Source of the DNA: Verrucomicrobiota bacterium
GTDB taxonomy: Bacteria > Verrucomicrobiota > Verrucomicrobiia > Limisphaerales > UBA9464
NCBI GenBank assembly: GCA_025363585.1
Contig: JANYDN010000371.1
Span: 1-60,218, forward strand
Reading direction: 5' to 3'
Length of the DNA stretch: 60,218 nt
Shown here: one piece after another, positions 56,093-60,218 of the stretch
Position numbering within the stretch: the stretch's first letter is position 1
Layout of the letters: each line of letters begins with the position of its first letter
The notes under the pieces: generated by a model
Seen by the model: the letters and a program-made list of their open reading frames with translations, nothing else
Told to the model about the DNA's origin: nothing
Database searches by the model: none
Position numbers and translations under genes: made by a program

Positions 56093-57841
56093 TCATCCCT
56101 GATTCTCGCGCATCCGCGCGAACCAACCACCGGAATGCAACAGTTGTGCCGGCGCTCCGACCTCCACGAGACGCCCGGCGTTCAAGACCGCGATACGGTC
56201 GGCCGTTTCCATCGTGCGCAGACGGTGCGCCACCATGATGGTGGTCCGGCCCCGACGCAGTTCGAGAAGGGCCTGCAACACCGCGAGTTCGCTTTCCGCG
56301 TCCAACGCGCTGGTCGGCTCGTCCAGCAGGAGGATCGGCGCGTCCTTCAAAAACGCCCGGGCCAATCCGATCCGCTGTCGTTCGCCCGTGCTCAACCGCA
56401 CCGCGCCGTCACCCACCACGGTATCGTAACCCGCGTGCAAACGCTCGATGAACGAATGCGCCTGCGCGCGCCGGGCGGCTTCCTCCAACTCCTCCCGCGT
56501 CGCCGACTCCCGGCCGAGACGCAGGTTGTCCGCGATCGTTCCCGCCAGCAGGGGCGATTCCTGCGGCATCACCGCCACGCCCCGGCGCAATGCCTTCGGA
56601 TCCACCGTCCGCAGGTCCACGCCATCGATCCTCACCGTGCCGGAATCGGGATCGAGAAACCGCGGGATCATTTGCAGCAAGGTGGTCTTCCCGGCGCCGC
56701 TCGGCCCCACCAACGCCAGGCATTCGCCGGGCCGGATTTCCAGATCGATCCCGGTCAACGCCGGATGCCCGGGCCCGTACCGAAACTCCACCGACTCGAA
56801 TCGAATCGTCCGCCCAGCCTTCGTCGCGGGCAAGGCGACCGGACGCGGGACGACCGGGAGTTCGTCGGGAGATTCCAGCAGTTCCAACACGCGCGCGGCG
56901 CCGGCCCGCGCCTGGCTGACGGTTCCCCCCACGTTCGAAAGTTGGTTCAGGGGATCGTAGAACTGCGCGAGATACGCCAGAAACACGAGGAATTCCCCGA
57001 CCGAGATCCGCCCGCTCCGCACCGCGTCCGCTCCGAACCACACGATGCCCGCCGTGCCCAACGCGAAAATGGCGCCGACGGCCGCGAGGTAAGCCAACTC
57101 GTGGCGATGCTGTCGGCGACGCGTCTTGTATGCCGCATCCGAATCTCGGGCGAACCGACCGGCCTCGGCCGATTCGCCGGTGAAACTCTGCAGCACCGGA
57201 AGAAACGCCACCGCCTGCTGCAATCGCGACGCCAGCCTTCCGTCCGCACTCTGCGCCTCGGCGGCCCGCGACGACATCCCGCGCCCGAACCAACGCATCG
57301 TCACGAGCAACGGCGGGACGGTCGCCAATGCGACGCCCGTCAGCATCGGGTCCAACCGCCACATCACCACGGCCATCGCCACCAACGACCCGGTCGCGGT
57401 GAGAAAGGCGAACGCGCCCTGCTGGAACAACGTCTGGAACGCGAACGTGTCCCACGTGGCGCGATACAGGATCTCGCCCGCCTCGCTGATCCAGAGCCGG
57501 CGCATCGACAATCCCAGGATCCAGTCGAACACCGCGGCGCGTATGCGTCGCAGGCCCCGGAGACCGGTGTCGATGAGCACCAGGTTCAGGAGCGCGTTGA
57601 TCGCGGCGTGCGCGACGGAGATGCCGGCCAGCAACGCGACAAGCGCCACGAATTGGCCGGGACCCTCGAACAGGCGGAACCGCGGCGTCGCGGCGTCACC
57701 GCGAAGGCGGTCCACGACGAGTGCGACCGGCCACGGCTTGAGCAGGCCAAGGACGGTCGAAAACGCCGCGAACGCGAGCGCCACCACCAACCGTGGCCAA
57801 TCGGCCCGGTACCACCGAAAGACCGCGCGCAACAGCTTCAC
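56093..57841 (-). CDS. ABC exporter, fused permease and ATPase
   Basis: 582 residues. The N-terminal half (about 1-310) is a six-helix type I exporter membrane domain and the C-terminal half an ATPase. The ATPase shows Walker A GPSGAGKTTLLQ, the signature RLSTGERQRIGLARAF and Walker B ILLLDEPTSALD, followed by the His switch AHRL. The signature reads LSTGE instead of LSGGQ, as in a subset of MsbA/lipid-exporter-like transporters. It may move a lipid, peptide or sugar; position before two secreted-protein genes and the exopolysaccharide operon does not decide. The next gene starts 41 nt downstream. It is 12 nt after the gnd stop codon. Confidence 0.9.
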   Translation of the reverse strand: MKLLRAVFRWYRADWPRLVVALAFAAFSTVLGLLKPWPVALVVDRLRGDAATPRFRLFEGPGQFVALVALLAGISVAHAAINALLNLVLIDTGLRGLRRIRAAVFDWILGLSMRRLWISEAGEILYRATWDTFAFQTLFQQGAFAFLTATGSLVAMAVVMWRLDPMLTGVALATVPPLLVTMRWFGRGMSSRAAEAQSADGRLASRLQQAVAFLPVLQSFTGESAEAGRFARDSDAAYKTRRRQHRHELAYLAAVGAIFALGTAGIVWFGADAVRSGRISVGEFLVFLAYLAQFYDPLNQLSNVGGTVSQARAGAARVLELLESPDELPVVPRPVALPATKAGRTIRFESVEFRYGPGHPALTGIDLEIRPGECLALVGPSGAGKTTLLQMIPRFLDPDSGTVRIDGVDLRTVDPKALRRGVAVMPQESPLLAGTIADNLRLGRESATREELEEAARRAQAHSFIERLHAGYDTVVGDGAVRLSTGERQRIGLARAFLKDAPILLLDEPTSALDAESELAVLQALLELRRGRTTIMVAHRLRTMETADRIAVLNAGRLVEVGAPAQLLHSGGWFARMRENQG

Positions 57842-57853
57842 GCGGCCGTCCGG

Positions 57854-59326
57854 CTAGGCGTTGTAGGTGCTCGAACTCACCCGGCCGCCCGCGCCGGTCC
57901 AATTCGTGTGGAAGAACTGGCCCCGCTCCTTGTCCACGCGCTCGTAGGTGTGCGCGCCGAAGTAGTCGCGTTGCGCCTGGAGCAGGTTCGCCGGCAATCG
58001 CGCGGTCCGGTAACCGTCGAAAAACGACAGCGCCGTCGAAAACGCGGGCACCGGAATGCCCTTCTTCACCGCGAGCGACACCACGTTGCGCCAGCCCTTC
58101 TGGCTCTTCTTGATCTCGCCGCGGAAGTAGTCGTCGAGCATCAGGTTGTTGAGCTTCGGATTCTTGTCGAAGGCTTCCTTGATCTTGCCCAGGAACCGCG
58201 AGCGGATGATGCAGCCGCCGCGCCACATCAACGCAATGCCGCCGTAGTTGAGGGCCCAGTTGTTCTCCTTCGCCGCCGCGCGCATCAGCATGTAGCCCTG
58301 CGCGTAGCTGACGATCTTCGACGCGTACAACGCGCTCTTGATGTCCTCGATCAATGCCGCCTTCGCCGCCTCTTTCTTCGCCTGTGCGAACGCCGGCCGC
58401 GGGCCCTTCAACTTCCGCGAAGCCTTCACGCGCTCGTCCTTCATCGCGCTCACGCACCGCGCGAACACCGCCTCGGCGATCAGCGTCACCGGTTGCGCCA
58501 GGTTCGCCGAGTCGATCACCGTCCACTTGCCCGTGCCCTTCTGGCCGGCGGTGTCCAGGATCTTGTCGACCAACGGCGTCCCGTCCTCGTCCTTGAATCC
58601 AAGGATGTTTCCCGTGATCTCGATCAGGAAGCTGTCGAGGTCCCCCGTGTTCCACGTCTTGAAGACCGACGCGATCTCGTCCGCGCCCATCCCGAGGCCG
58701 TCGCGCATCAGGTTGTAGGCCTCGCAGATCAACTGCATGTCGCCGTACTCGATGCCGTTGTGGACCATCTTCACGTAATGGCCCGAGCCGCCGTTGCCGA
58801 CCCAATCGCAACACGGGGTGTCGCCATCGACCTTCGCGGCGATCGACTGGAAGATCGGTTTGACGTGTTCCCATGCGGCCGTCGATCCGCCGGGCATGAT
58901 GCTCGGGCCGAACCGCGCGCCTTCCTCGCCGCCGGAAACACCCGTGCCCACGTACAACAGTCCCTTTGCCTCGAGTTCCTTCACGCGGCGATCGGTGTCG
59001 CCATAGAGCGAATTGCCGCCGTCGATGATGATGTCCCCGGGTTCGAGGTGCGGGAGAAGCTGGGCGATGAATTCGTCGACCGCCGCGCCGGCCTTGACCA
59101 TCAGCATGACGCGCCGGGGTCGCTTGAGTTTCGACACGACCTCCTCGATCGAATGGGCGCCGAGGATCCGGGTTCCCTTCGCCTCGTTCGCGAGGAAATC
59201 GTCGACCTTCGAGGTCGTCCGGTTGTACGCCACGACGGTGAAGCCGTGGTCGTTCATGTTGAGGATCAGGTTCTGTCCCATCACGGCCAGTCCGATCAGG
59301 GCGATGTCGCCAGAGGGAGTACTCAT
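57854..59326 (-). CDS. gnd: 6-phosphogluconate dehydrogenase, decarboxylating
   Basis: 490 residues from the ATG at 59326. GLAVMGQNL (12-20) is the NADP-binding loop, followed by MLMVKAGAAVDEFI, IIIDGGNSLYGDTDRR, GVSGGEEGARFGPSIMPGG, and the catalytic helix GHYVKMVHNGIEYGDMQL. The C-terminal FFHTNWTG closes the subunit tail. The enzyme oxidises 6-phosphogluconate to ribulose-5-phosphate in the pentose-phosphate pathway. The C-terminus continues with GGRVSSSTYNA, as in many long bacterial Gnd proteins. It lies 12 nt ahead of the ABC exporter gene, but a 370-nt repeat region separates it from the FKBP gene, so it probably has its own promoter. Confidence 0.96.
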   Translation of the reverse strand: MSTPSGDIALIGLAVMGQNLILNMNDHGFTVVAYNRTTSKVDDFLANEAKGTRILGAHSIEEVVSKLKRPRRVMLMVKAGAAVDEFIAQLLPHLEPGDIIIDGGNSLYGDTDRRVKELEAKGLLYVGTGVSGGEEGARFGPSIMPGGSTAAWEHVKPIFQSIAAKVDGDTPCCDWVGNGGSGHYVKMVHNGIEYGDMQLICEAYNLMRDGLGMGADEIASVFKTWNTGDLDSFLIEITGNILGFKDEDGTPLVDKILDTAGQKGTGKWTVIDSANLAQPVTLIAEAVFARCVSAMKDERVKASRKLKGPRPAFAQAKKEAAKAALIEDIKSALYASKIVSYAQGYMLMRAAAKENNWALNYGGIALMWRGGCIIRSRFLGKIKEAFDKNPKLNNLMLDDYFRGEIKKSQKGWRNVVSLAVKKGIPVPAFSTALSFFDGYRTARLPANLLQAQRDYFGAHTYERVDKERGQFFHTNWTGAGGRVSSSTYNA

Positions 59327-59420
59327 CACGTAAACAAAATCGGGGGTTACCCTAGGCGGAGACCCCATTTAGGCGAGCGTAATTCCGTGACGCGGACGTT
59401 CCCTGTAGCGTAGGCGCCCC

Positions 59421-59518
59421 GCCTGTAGGCCGCGTGCCCCCACGCGGCGTTCCTCGCGGATTTCCTAACCACGCCCTGCAGTTCGTTTCGGCGCCGGGTC
59501 GGGGGACCCGGCCTACAG
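59421..59518. repeat. Hairpin-CCTACAG repeat pair (inverted)
   Basis: The first copy is in reverse: GCCTGTAGGCCGCGTGCCCC followed by CACGCGGCGTT (59421-59451). A second, variant copy runs forward: GCCGGGTCGGGGGACCCGG then CCTACAG (59493-59518). The 31-nt core of the first is identical to the copy at 32027-32057. The rest of the gap 59327-59698 also holds a C-rich GTAGGCGCCCCGCCTG stretch and nothing coding. Confidence 0.7.
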
Positions 59519-59670
59519 ACTCGCGATGCCGCTTTCGGGCGGGGCGGCGGTGGCGAAGAAAGCGGTGTCGCGTCGCTCCGCTCCTTCCCACCGCACTCCC
59601 AAGGCGCTTCGCGCGGGGCCTTGCCACGGTCCACCGTCTCACGACGTCGGCCACGCCCCGTCCGGCCGGC

Positions 59671-59701
59671 TTCAAACTTGAAACTGAAAACTTGAAACTC
59701 A
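59671..59701. repeat. 7-bp unit array overlapping the FKBP stop codon
   Basis: TTCAAACTTGAAACTGAAAA followed by CTTGAAACT is another member of the 7-bp family. Here it overlaps the last base pairs of the FKBP reading frame. Confidence 0.55.
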
Positions 59702-60031
59702 GTTGACGGCCAACAACTCCACATCGAACACCAGCGTGGAATTCGGCGGGATCGCGCCCGGATAACCGGCGCGTCCGTACGCCAACTCGGGCGGGATGGT
59801 CAGCTTGACCTTGTCGCCGACCTTCATCGTCGAAACGCCGATGTCCCATCCCGCGATCACCTGCCCGGCGCCGAGGGTGAACTGGAACGGTTCGTCGCGA
59901 TCCACCGAGCTGTCGAACTTCCCGCCGGTCGTGAACCACCCGGTGTAGTGGACGGTGACGGTTTTTCCCTTGGCGGCAGGAGCCCCGGTTCCCTCGACGA
60001 GCTTCTCGATCTTCAAGTCGGTATTGGACAT
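59699..60031 (-). CDS. FKBP-type peptidyl-prolyl cis-trans isomerase
   Basis: 110 residues from the ATG at 60031, the standard size of a single FKBP domain. Conserved elements are GKTVTVHYTGWFTTGGKFDSS, the FQFTLGAGQVIAGWDIG active-site region with the key Trp, and LTIPPELAYGRAGYPGAIPPN with the closing ELLAVN. No signal peptide is present, so it acts in the cytoplasm, catalysing proline isomerisation during protein folding. It is followed by a repeat-filled region before gnd. Confidence 0.95.
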   Translation of the reverse strand: MSNTDLKIEKLVEGTGAPAAKGKTVTVHYTGWFTTGGKFDSSVDRDEPFQFTLGAGQVIAGWDIGVSTMKVGDKVKLTIPPELAYGRAGYPGAIPPNSTLVFDVELLAVN

Positions 60032-60141
60032 CCGCGAGTGTTTGCCGCGCGCGAAGGGCGCGTCAACCCGCGCGACCCACCGCGGCTTCCCTTCGAGTCG
60101 TGGCCGCCGCGGTGACGCGGTGGATCAAGAAGCCGTAGCGC

Positions 60142-60218
60142 GGGCGTCCCCGCCTGCGCGAAGCCTCGGGAAGCAAACGCAGGCGAGACGCCTGCGAATA
60201 CCGCAGGCGGGGACGCCC
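60142..60218. repeat. GC-rich inverted repeat with inner hairpin (runs to the window end)
   Basis: GGGCGTCCCCGCCTGCG (60142-60158) faces its perfect 17-nt reverse complement at 60202-60218. Inside lies CGCAGGCG-AGA-CGCCTGCG (60178-60196). It looks like another dispersed intergenic element and may continue beyond the window. Confidence 0.65.

Overview
The window looks like a chromosomal contig of a high-GC member of the Verrucomicrobiota (PVC superphylum). The evidence is a PVC-type beta-propeller/HEAT/cytochrome c protein, prepilin-like proteins ending in an H-X9-DG motif, EF-hand and PQQ-like beta-propeller secreted proteins, a sigma factor fused to a membrane segment, a type III glutamine synthetase, and gaps full of short dispersed repeats. 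This placement is inferred from gene content; no rRNA or tRNA gene was found.

Layout. 1-10 kb (minus strand): the 5' part of a very large secreted protein, a beta-propeller/phosphoesterase, a low-molecular-weight phosphatase-like protein, and the potassium transporter gene kup, preceded by a strong match to a c-di-AMP (ydaO-type) riboswitch with its own promoter. 10-20.6 kb: a UbiD-family decarboxylase, an EamA transporter, a ferredoxin-like protein, a ParE-type toxin-antitoxin pair beside a decayed tyrosine-recombinase fragment, a PQQ/EF-hand propeller, thiD, an adenylate-forming enzyme and an ECF sigma factor with a membrane extension. 20.7-29.1 kb (plus): a PVC cytochrome, an arginyltransferase-like protein, rimO, uppP, an SDR oxidoreductase and a VOC protein. 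29.2-39.9 kb (mostly minus): pgi, an Lrp-type regulator, an EF-hand protein, a truncated prepilin-like gene, a propeller/alkaline-phosphatase pair, and the nitrogen cluster glnK-amtB-glnN. 40-47.9 kb: a prepilin-like protein with a clear terminator, a sugar-nucleotide epimerase, an amidase, the RNase P RNA gene, a YgfZ-like protein, a DUF1684 protein, a broken sialidase-like gene and a TauE-type transporter. 47.9-60.2 kb (minus): a compact exopolysaccharide operon (outer-membrane barrel, Wza-like export protein, Wzc-like tyrosine kinase, PQQ propeller) behind a two-level dyad, preceded by an ABC exporter/metalloprotease unit, gnd and an FKBP isomerase.

Working links. glnK, amtB and glnN form one ammonium sensing, uptake and assimilation unit; pgi, gnd and thiD are housekeeping metabolism; uppP and the amidase serve the envelope. 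The exopolysaccharide genes are consecutive, with gaps of 4, 12 and 25 nt.

The most unusual content is outside the genes. At least six families of dispersed repeats fill the gaps: a tandem-hairpin element (five copies, one of them half), a MITE-like element of about 231 bp with long imperfect terminal inverted repeats (one full and two partial copies), arrays of 9-bp units arranged as facing arms, 7-bp unit arrays, a hairpin followed by CCTACAG, and a GATC-rich palindrome. I saw no defence island, CRISPR array, prophage or biosynthetic cluster. The best leads are these repeats, the riboswitch and the exopolysaccharide-operon dyad.
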